64,000 bases of DNA from an uncultured Muribaculaceae bacterium (GTDB taxonomy: Bacteria > Bacteroidota > Bacteroidia > Bacteroidales > Muribaculaceae), in assembly GCA_910579845.1 (NCBI GenBank), contig CAJTWL010000006.1, positions 46,842-110,841 of the forward strand. Reading direction: 5' to 3'. Position numbers and translations under genes: made by a program. Under the pieces are notes generated by a model. It was not told where the DNA came from. It did no database searches and saw only the letters and a program-made list of their open reading frames with translations. This document shows, piece after piece, positions 27,465 to 36,123 of this stretch; position 1 is the first letter of the stretch, and every line of letters begins with the position of its first letter.

Positions 27465-27495
27465 TTCGTATATTTGAAATTAATTTTTAAATTTG
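27465..27495 (+). promoter_or_regulatory. relA promoter
   Basis: TTCG (27465-27468), a 19-base spacer and TAAATTTG (27488-27495) match the Bacteroidetes consensus with one mismatch in the -33 box. Transcription would start near 27501, about 33 bases before the chosen relA start. Confidence 0.6.
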
Positions 27496-27533
27496 TAAAT
27501 TACACGAGATTTTCCGAGTTATACCGAATAAGA

Positions 27534-29762
27534 ATGGCAGAGTATAAGATGATGTCTCCCGAAGAGGAGGACCAGATGATAGAGAACGCCTATCAGGATG
27601 TGCTTAAAGCATATCTTGCAAGCAACCATCGGAAGAAGGTCGAGATCATAGAACGTGCGTTCAGGTTTGCCAAGGCGGCCCATAAAGGAGTCCGCAGGCG
27701 CAGCGGAGAACCCTATATTCTGCATCCCATAGCTGTGGCTAAGATTGTCATATCCGAACTCGGACTCGGATCCACATCCATCTGTGCCGCTTTCCTCCAT
27801 GATGTTGTGGAGGACACGGAATTCACCAAAGAGGATATCGAGGCGAGTTTCGGTCCCAAGATAGCCTCTATTGTGGAGGGTCTGACAAAGATATCGGGCG
27901 GAATCTTCGGAGACAAGGCATCTCTGCAGGCCGAGAATTTCCGCAAGCTGTTGCTTTCCATGTCTACGGATATACGAGTTGTGCTGATAAAGATGGCAGA
28001 CCGTCTTCACAATATGCGTACTCTCGGTTCCATGCGTCCTGAAAAGCAGTATAAGATTGCGGGTGAGACTCTGTATGTATATGCGCCACTCGCCCACAGA
28101 CTCGGTTTATATAAGATAAAGGATGAACTGGAGGATCTTGCGTTCAAATACGAACATCCGCAGAAATATGCCGAGATAATGGAAAAGGTGAGCGAGGGTG
28201 AGCACCATCGTGAGGAGATAGTGGAGGAATTTGTCGCTCCGGTACGCGAGAAACTTGATGCCGCCGGTTTCAAATATGAGATAAAAGCCCGTGTGAAGAG
28301 CGCGTATTCCATCTATAACAAGATGGAGACGAAGAAGATACCGTTCGAGGAGATATACGACATATATGCGGTAAGGGTTATATTCGAGAATGATGACGAT
28401 TCTCTGGAGAGATTGCGTTGTTGGGAGATATACACGTTCTTTACCGATGGACACAAGGTGCATCCCGACCGTCTGCGCGACTGGACAAGCACCCCTAAGG
28501 CAAACGGTTATCGCGCCCTGCATCTTACAGCAATGGGTCCGGACGGCAAATGGATAGAGGTGCAGATCCGCAGCCGCAAGATGGATGAGATTGCAGAACT
28601 CGGATATGCCGCACACTGGAAATACAAGACAGGAGTGCATGATGATGACACGGAGCTTGACAAATGGATGAACACTATCAAGGATATACTTGCAAATCCG
28701 GAACCGAACGCGATAGACTTTCTTGACACCATCAAGCTGAATCTGTTCTCGGCCGAGATATATGTCTTCACACCCAAAGGTGATCTTATCACGCTTCCGC
28801 AGGGCGCTACTGTGCTTGATATGGCTTTTGCCATTCACACGCAGCTCGGCATACATTGTATAGCCGGAAAGATAGCTCATAGGCTGGTGCCGATCTCTCA
28901 TAAACTTGATTCCGGCGATCAGGTGGAGATAATAACATCGGAGTCACAGGCACCTCAACAGGAATGGATGCAGTTCTGCAATTCAGCCAAAGCTCAGAAC
29001 CGTCTCCGCTCCCTGTTGCGTAAAGACCGCCGCAATATGCTTGAGCGCGGCAGAAAGCTTTTTGAGGAGCTGATGGTGAAAGAGGGTCTTGAAATAAACA
29101 GGGATGTATTGAAACGTATCTGTACAACCTATTCTCTGCACAGTGCCGACGATCTGTACCTGATGCTTGCAAACGATGAGATAAATCTTTCGGCAAAGCA
29201 GCTTAAGGATCTGAACAAGAGCCGCAGTTCCATACTCTCCAAGATTTTATGGAATCCATTTTCCAGCAAGAAGGATATTGTTAAGGAAACTCCTGTCAGA
29301 AAGATCAACCGCAAGGAGGTGTATGTACTTCATCCCGACACCGAGATGCCTAATTATCGTCTTGACACTTGCTGTCAGCCGATTCCCGGAGACGATGTGC
29401 TCGGTTTTGTCGACGATGACGAAAATGTGGTTGTACATAAAGTGAGCTGTCCTAATGCAATGAGGTTGAAGAGTTCATTCGGATCCCGCCTTGTGGCGAC
29501 AAGATGGGGAGGTGTGGCGGATAAATTCATTGTCATCATCAGTGTCGACGGGATTGACCGCCACGGCATTCTGGAAGAGATAACCTCGCTGATCTCGCGT
29601 GAGATGGGATTGAATATACGAGGATTGAATATCAATACCAGTCAGGAGGTGTTCCATTGTGAAATTACCATTCAGGTGGATAATGCCGGAACTGTCAAGA
29701 ATATCTGCAAGAACCTGAAAGATAAAGTTGAAGGCGTGAAGTTCGCCAAGAGAATAAGTTAA
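27534..29762 (+). CDS. RelA/SpoT bifunctional (p)ppGpp synthetase/hydrolase
   Basis: A 742-residue protein of full RSH length. It has an N-terminal HD hydrolase domain (His64 in YILHP, HD at 89-90, KMADRLHNMRT), a synthetase domain (about 235-350, with YDIYAVRVIF and EVQIRSRKMDEIAE), a TGS domain (about 395-455) and a C-terminal ACT domain (about 665-740). Intact hydrolase and synthetase motifs predict a bifunctional enzyme of the stringent response. I chose ATG 27534 (MAEYKMMSPEEED) because it follows the best promoter, while the longer frame from 27429 crosses an RNA hairpin and adds residues unlike the family. The next gene starts 10 bases after the stop. Confidence 0.92.
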   Translation: MAEYKMMSPEEEDQMIENAYQDVLKAYLASNHRKKVEIIERAFRFAKAAHKGVRRRSGEPYILHPIAVAKIVISELGLGSTSICAAFLHDVVEDTEFTKEDIEASFGPKIASIVEGLTKISGGIFGDKASLQAENFRKLLLSMSTDIRVVLIKMADRLHNMRTLGSMRPEKQYKIAGETLYVYAPLAHRLGLYKIKDELEDLAFKYEHPQKYAEIMEKVSEGEHHREEIVEEFVAPVREKLDAAGFKYEIKARVKSAYSIYNKMETKKIPFEEIYDIYAVRVIFENDDDSLERLRCWEIYTFFTDGHKVHPDRLRDWTSTPKANGYRALHLTAMGPDGKWIEVQIRSRKMDEIAELGYAAHWKYKTGVHDDDTELDKWMNTIKDILANPEPNAIDFLDTIKLNLFSAEIYVFTPKGDLITLPQGATVLDMAFAIHTQLGIHCIAGKIAHRLVPISHKLDSGDQVEIITSESQAPQQEWMQFCNSAKAQNRLRSLLRKDRRNMLERGRKLFEELMVKEGLEINRDVLKRICTTYSLHSADDLYLMLANDEINLSAKQLKDLNKSRSSILSKILWNPFSSKKDIVKETPVRKINRKEVYVLHPDTEMPNYRLDTCCQPIPGDDVLGFVDDDENVVVHKVSCPNAMRLKSSFGSRLVATRWGGVADKFIVIISVDGIDRHGILEEITSLISREMGLNIRGLNINTSQEVFHCEITIQVDNAGTVKNICKNLKDKVEGVKFAKRIS

Positions 29763-29772
29763 ATAACTTCCA

Positions 29773-31821
29773 ATGAAGAGAATAAGCAATCTTACTTGGG
29801 CACGTCTCGGTCTGTTGATCGGAGCCACAGCCATTATATTGTTTTTGATACCGCATGCCGACAGACAGTCATACAGCTATGAATTGAACGCACCATGGAA
29901 ATATCCGTTGCTGACAGCGGATTTCGACATGCCGATTCTTCGTGATTCGATGAGCGCCAATATGTTGCGTGACAGTATAGATGCCAATTTCATACCTTTT
30001 GTGAAGCGCGATTCAGAGATAGGCGAAAAAGCACTTATAAGATTCCGGAACAGTATAGCGGGGAAAACCGGGTATTCCGAAGCCTCACATCTCCGTATAC
30101 TGTTGAAAGAGGCGTATGCCAACGGTATAGTCGATGGAGATATCTATGCGGGAATGCAGAAACGCGGAAAGCGCGTGTTGCGCACACTCACAAAAGAATC
30201 CGGCACATCCATGGTGCAGACGCTTGATGCCTCGGAGATGCTTTCCGCTGCAAAGGCATTCGAGCATATAGATTCCGTTTATGCCGCCACTTATCCCTCG
30301 CATGGAAGACTGGATGGTGATGTGGCAAAAGCATTGAACCTGTGCCTGAATCCGAATATAGTGGAGGATGAGGCTTCCGACTCAAAATACCGGAATCAGG
30401 AATATCTGCAGGTAAATGGCGCCCAGGGTGTCATCAAGAAAGGCCAGAGGATTGTGGATCGCGGTGAGATTGTAACGCCGCAGATCTATACAAATCTGAA
30501 TACATATATGGAGATTCTGGAGAAGTCGCAGAGCACCGATACCTACCATACCTATTTCTATGTAGGTCAGGGTCTGTATATCCTGATGTGTTTTTCGGCG
30601 CTCTATTTCTTTCTCTTCCTTTACCGTTCGCGTTTCTACAATTCATTGCGCAAGATGGTGTTTCTGATGAGTTTCATCACACTTTTTGTAGTGTTTGCCA
30701 TCCTGATGTTCGAGTATGTGCGGAATGGTCTGTATTTTGTGCCGTATGCCGTGATTCCGGTTGTGATATTGATATTCTTCGATGCCCGGACAGCGATATT
30801 TTCGCTGATTGTGTCAGTGATGATATCCGCGTTGGTGTCGGTCTTCCAGTTGCAGTTCATATTCCTTGAGCTGGCGGTCGGTCTCGTGGCCGCGTTCAGT
30901 CTGGGGCGGTTAAGTCAGCGTTCACAGCTTTTGAGAGTGGGTTTGTTTACATTCGTCACATATTCATTGTGTTATTTTGTAATGGAGCTGCTTTCGATCG
31001 GCAATCTGCAGCAGTTCTCGTGGCGGATGATAGGTGTGTTTGCCATAAACTCGGTGATTCTGTCATTTGCTTATATTCTTATTCTTGTGGTGGAGAAACT
31101 GTTCGGTTTCACCTCCACTGTGACACTGGTCGAACTGTCGGATATCAACAGTCCGTTGTTGCGCCGTCTTGCGGAGGAGGCTCCGGGCACATTCCAGCAC
31201 TCTATGCAGGTCTCGACTCTCGCTTCCGAGGCTGCGCGTGCCATTGGCGCCGATACCCAGCTAGTAAGAACCGGAGCATTGTATCATGACATAGGCAAGC
31301 TTGACAGTCCTATCTTTTTTACAGAGAACCAGCATGGCGTCAATCCGCATTCGGGACTTAATCCCGAGACGAGTGCCCATAAGATCATATCGCATGTCAG
31401 CAGCGGTCTGCAGATAGCATCCAGATTCAAGCTTCCGGAGGTCATACAGCATTTTATTTCCGAACACCACGGCACGAGTCTTGCCAAATATTTCTATAAT
31501 ACGGCTGTAAACCAGAGTGAGGATGGGAAAGTGGATATAAACAGATACCGTTATCCCGGTCCAAATCCGCAGTCGAAGGAGACAGCTATCCTTATGATGG
31601 CCGATGCTGTGGAGGCGGCTTCAAGAAGTCTTAAAGAGTATTCCACAGAGTCTATCAACGAACTTGTGGACAGAATTATCGATTCACAGCAGAATGATGG
31701 TCTGTTCCGTGAATCACCGATCAGCTTCAGGGATGTGGAGACTGTAAAGGAGACATTCAAAAAGCGTCTTGCAACAATCTACCATTCCCGCGTCGCATAT
31801 CCGGAGATACAGAAGAAGTGA
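29773..31821 (+). CDS. 7TMR-HD membrane phosphodiesterase (PgpH-like)
   Basis: A 682-residue protein: N-terminal helix (about 10-30), extracytoplasmic 7TMR-HDED domain (about 35-265), seven helices (about 268-450) and a C-terminal HD domain with HDIGKL near 505-510, SEHHGTSLA near 560 and a later MMADAVEAASR block. In Firmicutes this architecture (PgpH) hydrolyses c-di-AMP; the same role in Bacteroidetes is likely but unproven here. It follows relA by 10 bp, so two nucleotide-second-messenger enzymes share a transcript. It ends in a strong bidirectional terminator. Confidence 0.88.
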   Translation: MKRISNLTWARLGLLIGATAIILFLIPHADRQSYSYELNAPWKYPLLTADFDMPILRDSMSANMLRDSIDANFIPFVKRDSEIGEKALIRFRNSIAGKTGYSEASHLRILLKEAYANGIVDGDIYAGMQKRGKRVLRTLTKESGTSMVQTLDASEMLSAAKAFEHIDSVYAATYPSHGRLDGDVAKALNLCLNPNIVEDEASDSKYRNQEYLQVNGAQGVIKKGQRIVDRGEIVTPQIYTNLNTYMEILEKSQSTDTYHTYFYVGQGLYILMCFSALYFFLFLYRSRFYNSLRKMVFLMSFITLFVVFAILMFEYVRNGLYFVPYAVIPVVILIFFDARTAIFSLIVSVMISALVSVFQLQFIFLELAVGLVAAFSLGRLSQRSQLLRVGLFTFVTYSLCYFVMELLSIGNLQQFSWRMIGVFAINSVILSFAYILILVVEKLFGFTSTVTLVELSDINSPLLRRLAEEAPGTFQHSMQVSTLASEAARAIGADTQLVRTGALYHDIGKLDSPIFFTENQHGVNPHSGLNPETSAHKIISHVSSGLQIASRFKLPEVIQHFISEHHGTSLAKYFYNTAVNQSEDGKVDINRYRYPGPNPQSKETAILMMADAVEAASRSLKEYSTESINELVDRIIDSQQNDGLFRESPISFRDVETVKETFKKRLATIYHSRVAYPEIQKK

Positions 31822-31828
31822 AAGAGAG

Positions 31829-31881
31829 CTATTCAAAAAAAACGGGGACATCCTTTCAAGGTGTCCCCGTTTTTTGAATAG
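31829..31881. terminator. Bidirectional terminator between 7TMR-HD gene and susF
   Basis: Left arm CTATTCAAAAAAAACGGGGA (31829-31850, 22 bases) pairs with 31862-31881. The A-run and T-run on the two sides make it work in both directions, ending the converging transcripts. Confidence 0.85.
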
Positions 31882-31896
31882 AATCTTTAGTCTACA

Positions 31897-33375
31897 TTAC
31901 TTTGCTGTGATCTTATAAGAGTAAGGAACAGTGGAGAGATTCAGAGTTACGGTATATGTGCCGGGACCCGGGAAATTGACATTATCTCCGTTCTGTACGA
32001 GGTGGTTCTCATGCACAACGTCATTGCTGTCCTTGTAGTTCCCGAGGTTATAATCCCATTCATATTTTCCTTGTCCGTTGCTGGTGATGAACTTGAATAC
32101 GTAATTGTTGCCTGCATCGGCCACTACAGTCACATCCGCTGTCCATACCTGCCAGTTCTCGTTATGTGTCATAGACACGACTTTGTCCAGTTTCCATTCG
32201 TTGAAGTTGCCGATCAGACCGAATCCGTTGATCTTGGCGTAGGATATCTGCCAGCTGCCGGTGTTGACGCTGACATGTACAAAGTCCATGATGGAAGGCA
32301 CGATATTACCGTTTTTGCCGTTCCATGCAATCCAACCGTTTTCGAATCCCTGACTATAGTCACTGGGTCCTTTCCAGTCAGGCTGCACGGTAAGTTTGTA
32401 TTCATTGCCGAGATATGAATATCCGTCATAGTTCTGACCGTCAACAGTAGGAAGCGGGAAAGATGTACCGGGATCCCAATTGTTGAGACCGGCACCGGGA
32501 GTCCAAAGAGCATCATTTGCCGGAGCGATGGTGAATGTACGCTCCATGGCATTGAAACGAAGAAGCCAACGTCCGATTCCTTTGAGGATAAATGCACCGG
32601 GACCCTTTTCCGGATTATCTACCAGAGTGCCTGCCGTTGCCTCGGTGCCGTCTGCCGGTGCACCGAGAAGTGCATTCCAGTCACTCGAATCCTGAGCAGA
32701 TTGCGGGGCAATCTTCCAGTAGTTGTCTTCTTTGGTAGTTGTCAGGACAATCCAGAAATAGGGATTGTCATAGATATCCACACCTGTCATATGGCTCATC
32801 TCGACGGCAGTCTCTTTCCCGAGATCCCAGTTTGTAGGATCGCCCACAAGATAGTATCGTTCTTCCATGGGTTTGGGAATTGGAGTCACTTCAATGGCTT
32901 TGGATACCTGCCAGACAGCGTTTCCCGCACCGACGGCGAGTTTCTGTGTGCCATCATTGACATATGCCTTGTAGCGACAATACATCGTATGGGGTTTTGG
33001 TCCCATGCCGAAAATAGAACGGAATATATTGTCGATCTCGGTAACGGTGAGTATGCCGTTTCCGGGAACTTCAATCTTGGCTGGATTTGTAAAATCTTCA
33101 GAGGCGGAGAATTCGGCGCCATAAGTCACGGTTGAGTTGGCAGGGAGGTCTTTTGTCTCGGTGGTTTTCACGAGTTGCATCCCCTCGTCGGAGGGGAGCG
33201 CACCCAAATCCCATGAAGTCTCTCCCATGGCTGTGCCGGGTTGGATCTTCACGCAATCGGCAGGGATTGCCGGCAGCTCTTCATTAATCTGCATCTTGCC
33301 AAGGTCACTCGTGTCATCGCACGCGGTGAGTCCAAGAACAAAGACTGATATTAGATATATTGATAATTTCTTCAT
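31897..33375 (-). CDS. SusF-like outer-membrane glycan-binding lipoprotein
   Basis: A 492-residue lipoprotein (lipobox LGLTAC, Cys19). An N-terminal Ig-like region is followed by repeated SusE/SusF-type carbohydrate-binding modules (RYYLVGDPTNWDLGKE near 175; a second opening FTIAPANDALW.PG near 285; a third GFGLIGNFNEWKLDK near 390). In starch utilisation, SusF sits on the cell surface and holds glycan. The WxL/NW aromatic pattern of SusE/F starch sites is present. Last gene of the susCDEF operon; its start overlaps the stop of susE by 4 bases. No enzyme follows it. Confidence 0.8.
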   Translation of the reverse strand: MKKLSIYLISVFVLGLTACDDTSDLGKMQINEELPAIPADCVKIQPGTAMGETSWDLGALPSDEGMQLVKTTETKDLPANSTVTYGAEFSASEDFTNPAKIEVPGNGILTVTEIDNIFRSIFGMGPKPHTMYCRYKAYVNDGTQKLAVGAGNAVWQVSKAIEVTPIPKPMEERYYLVGDPTNWDLGKETAVEMSHMTGVDIYDNPYFWIVLTTTKEDNYWKIAPQSAQDSSDWNALLGAPADGTEATAGTLVDNPEKGPGAFILKGIGRWLLRFNAMERTFTIAPANDALWTPGAGLNNWDPGTSFPLPTVDGQNYDGYSYLGNEYKLTVQPDWKGPSDYSQGFENGWIAWNGKNGNIVPSIMDFVHVSVNTGSWQISYAKINGFGLIGNFNEWKLDKVVSMTHNENWQVWTADVTVVADAGNNYVFKFITSNGQGKYEWDYNLGNYKDSNDVVHENHLVQNGDNVNFPGPGTYTVTLNLSTVPYSYKITAK

Positions 33376-34304
33376 GGCTTTTTATCTACAAGTTTGAATT
33401 CAACAGTCATCTGGTTAGTGTTGATGGTTATATGCATCTTGCCGCCGGGCCAGTTGGTTACCTTAAAGTTACCTTTACCCCAAGAGCAGGCTCCGGAATA
33501 AACGTTCTTGTCGTTGACGCTGACCTCTTTGTTGTCACCATCGTTAGGTTTGGCTCCAAGTGACGGCGGTACGCCGTTTTCGCCCCAGCCCTTCAAGTCA
33601 TTGTAAAAACGGAATCCATCGGCCGCCTGCTCGGGGGTCATCTCTATCTCTCCTTCAAAGATTCCGGATTCCGCCTCGGTCTCGACAAAGAGCCAGGACT
33701 CGTTATAGCCTGCATTTGTGAGATAATCGTCGTTGGGAGTCGGCCAGCCATTGGCGGCACCCGTGATATAGAATACACCAGGTACGGAAACCACGAAATA
33801 TGGTTCCACTGCTTCAAGTGTTATCACGTTGGAAACCGAATGTGCATAATCACAATAAGGTATGTCTGCCACGCAACGTGCATACAGTTTATATGGCTTG
33901 GCCACAAACAGCGGTTCATCCTCCTCATCGGTTATACCGTTAAGCCGGTTTAGGGCCACTGCAAAGTTTTTGCCAGGCACCGAGAACGCGGCTTTGGTAT
34001 ATGAGCCTTTTATAGACACATAGTTTGCTTCTTCGGTCTCGGTTGCCTCCTTGAATTCAGGGCTTAGTGAGATCTGCATTGTATAGGCAGGGGTTGTTCC
34101 CAGACCATAGTCAGGCTGAGATACGGAGAAATCAACGGAACTCGTCGGTGTAAGCACAAATGTGCTGGTGGCCATAGGCGGAGTGTTGAGTTTGAACTCT
34201 GGAGCCGGAGAGAGACGTGGCTGCGTGTCGTCCTTACATCCTGTCAGACCAAATCCCAACACCATTATGAGCAATGTAAGAAATGATATCTTTTTCATTT
34301 TCAT
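33372..34304 (-). CDS. SusE-like outer-membrane lipoprotein
   Basis: A 310-residue lipoprotein (lipobox GLTGC, Cys23) with the N-terminal SusE domain (about 30-150; SVDFSVSQPDYG and MQISLSPEF are typical) and one C-terminal SusE/SusF module (FYITGAANGWPTPNDDY near 178). Surface glycan binding that feeds the SusCD importer. It starts 22 bases after susD and overlaps the next gene by 4 bases, so it is translated in the same operon. Ligand is probably an alpha-glucan by analogy to the Sus system; not proven. Confidence 0.82.
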   Translation of the reverse strand: MKMKKISFLTLLIMVLGFGLTGCKDDTQPRLSPAPEFKLNTPPMATSTFVLTPTSSVDFSVSQPDYGLGTTPAYTMQISLSPEFKEATETEEANYVSIKGSYTKAAFSVPGKNFAVALNRLNGITDEEDEPLFVAKPYKLYARCVADIPYCDYAHSVSNVITLEAVEPYFVVSVPGVFYITGAANGWPTPNDDYLTNAGYNESWLFVETEAESGIFEGEIEMTPEQAADGFRFYNDLKGWGENGVPPSLGAKPNDGDNKEVSVNDKNVYSGACSWGKGNFKVTNWPGGKMHITINTNQMTVEFKLVDKKP

Positions 34305-34326
34305 TTTACTTTCTTAGTGGAAAATT

Positions 34327-36102
34327 TTAATAACCCTTGTTCTGTATGTAATTGCCGGCACCATATGAAGAAACTATGGCACTTGGAATCGGGTAAATGT
34401 CCATATGACTGTCGATGGCGGCTCCTGAAGGCTGACCGTTCTTCCAGTTCCAGTTATACTCTCCGCCGGAGAATTTGCCAAAGCGCACAAGGTCGGTGCG
34501 GCGAAGGTTTTCCCAATAAAGTTCGCGGGCACGTTCGTCAAGGATGAAATCCGGCGTCAGGGCGGAGATATTGGTGGGTATGCCGGCGCGGTCACGGACC
34601 CAACGTACATAGTTGAGACCCAGAGCCGAATTGCCTACGCCATGAAGCGTGCACTCGGCGGCCATGAGATAGACATCAGCCAGACGGATAAGCGGAAGGT
34701 CTGTGTCACAGAAATTGAAGTTTGCATTGACCGTCATGTCGCTGCTTTGGGAAATACGGTTCAAGCCGTTTGCCGGATCCTGAAAACGGTAATATGTTCC
34801 GTCGGCAGCGGCAGGCACGTTTGTAAACTTGATAGGAAGATAGCCGTCGGTGAATTTGCTTACAACGGTGTTGGCGCGGCTGAATCCGGCATTCTCCATA
34901 AGCCACAGATATGTGCGTCCGTCGTTGTTTACATCGAATATATTCGCAAACTGGGTGCGGGCGTGCATACATGCCCATGCCGATTGCAGACCATACCATG
35001 TCTTGTTGCAGAATCCGTCGCCAAGACCCTTGTCGGCGAAATCACCGATAACGCCCATGATGAGGAAGTCGGACCCACCATAGCTCTGGGTGTTCATGTT
35101 ATCGTAGGGAAGTCCCCAGAGAATCTCATTATTTTCCATTGAGGCCTTTCCGGGCATAAACATGTCGTTGGAAGCTCCGAAGAGTGCGAGATAGTCTTTG
35201 GCAAGACCATGGTTGGCACCGACATTATGGTCATTTATAATCTCCTGGCAGATGTTCCAGCATTTCAGCCATCCGGCATCGGAAGCTCCGTCGGTAAACA
35301 CTTTTTCATTTAGATAGAAACGTGCGAGAAGTCCCTTTACGGCATCTTTGCCAATGCGTCCGTATGCCACAGGCTCATTGTCCGGCCAGTTCTCGAGAAC
35401 ATCCTCCAGATCGGCAACGACCTTGTTGTAAAGGGCGGCACGGCTTTCAGCCTGCGGCGGCACCTCACCATAAGGAATGACATTGCCTTCATTGTCAACG
35501 TCCCATGCGACAGCGGCACGTCCGAAGAAGTCGATAACGTGGAAATATGAATATGCACGGAGTGCACGGGCTTCGCGGCAGAACTGTGCGATGGTCTCAG
35601 TCATCGGTTTGCCGTTGGGATCGGTCAGCTGACTCGGATCGATTCCCCAATCTCCGAGATTGCGCATGTTGCGCAGAAAGTCGTTGCATACAGCGATATG
35701 TGTGTAGAAACGTGAGTATGCGAGGTTCAGCACAGGGTTGTCGGAACCCCAGGTGGCTTTTACGAGATCCTCGACTCCGGCATCGGAGAAATATATCCAC
35801 GCTACTTCGTCGGTCGGGAATTCATTTAGCATGTATACGGCGCGTGAGTAACAAGACATTCCGGCGTCCGGGCTTGTAATATCGGATTCGCCGGCACCTT
35901 TTTGTCCAGAGATTGTCATTCCCGCATAACAGTTCGCCAGAAGTCCTCCGAGGAATTGCTGGGGATTCTTTGCGAACTCGGAAGAAGTAATAGTCGAGGG
36001 ATCCCTTGGTGCCTGGTCCAAATCACCGGTGCAGGCGGTGAAAGCTCCTGCAACGGCTGCCAGCAGAGAACCTGCGATCAATTTATTTATAATAGGTTTC
36101 AT
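34327..36102 (-). CDS. SusD-like outer-membrane nutrient-binding lipoprotein
   Basis: A 591-residue RagB/SusD-family lipoprotein (lipobox FTAC, Cys24). It has the SusD N-terminal domain (about 40-240) and C-terminal domain, with the conserved closing features DERARELYWENLRRTDLVRF near 530-548. It forms the lid on the SusC barrel and captures oligosaccharides at the surface. It lies 21 bases downstream of susC and 22 upstream of susE. Confidence 0.92.
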   Translation of the reverse strand: MKPIINKLIAGSLLAAVAGAFTACTGDLDQAPRDPSTITSSEFAKNPQQFLGGLLANCYAGMTISGQKGAGESDITSPDAGMSCYSRAVYMLNEFPTDEVAWIYFSDAGVEDLVKATWGSDNPVLNLAYSRFYTHIAVCNDFLRNMRNLGDWGIDPSQLTDPNGKPMTETIAQFCREARALRAYSYFHVIDFFGRAAVAWDVDNEGNVIPYGEVPPQAESRAALYNKVVADLEDVLENWPDNEPVAYGRIGKDAVKGLLARFYLNEKVFTDGASDAGWLKCWNICQEIINDHNVGANHGLAKDYLALFGASNDMFMPGKASMENNEILWGLPYDNMNTQSYGGSDFLIMGVIGDFADKGLGDGFCNKTWYGLQSAWACMHARTQFANIFDVNNDGRTYLWLMENAGFSRANTVVSKFTDGYLPIKFTNVPAAADGTYYRFQDPANGLNRISQSSDMTVNANFNFCDTDLPLIRLADVYLMAAECTLHGVGNSALGLNYVRWVRDRAGIPTNISALTPDFILDERARELYWENLRRTDLVRFGKFSGGEYNWNWKNGQPSGAAIDSHMDIYPIPSAIVSSYGAGNYIQNKGY

Positions 36103-36123
36103 AAATTATATTCTTTTGATGAT

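Larger units (their letters stand above)
26870..27533. other. Long intergenic region before relA
   Basis: A 664-bp gap, the longest in the window. It holds the terminator of the giant surface gene (26921-26955), a recurrent-motif copy (27191-27217), a two-hairpin RNA candidate ending in a T-tract (27388-27452) and a relA promoter (27465-27495). The AT-rich stretch 26957-27190 shows no gene. An in-frame extension of relA back to 27429 exists but crosses the RNA hairpin. Confidence 0.6.

Noticed and set aside
27429..27533. N-terminal extension of relA
   Set aside because: It would begin within the second RNA hairpin and upstream of the best promoter, and its residues are hydrophobic and unlike RelA/SpoT proteins.
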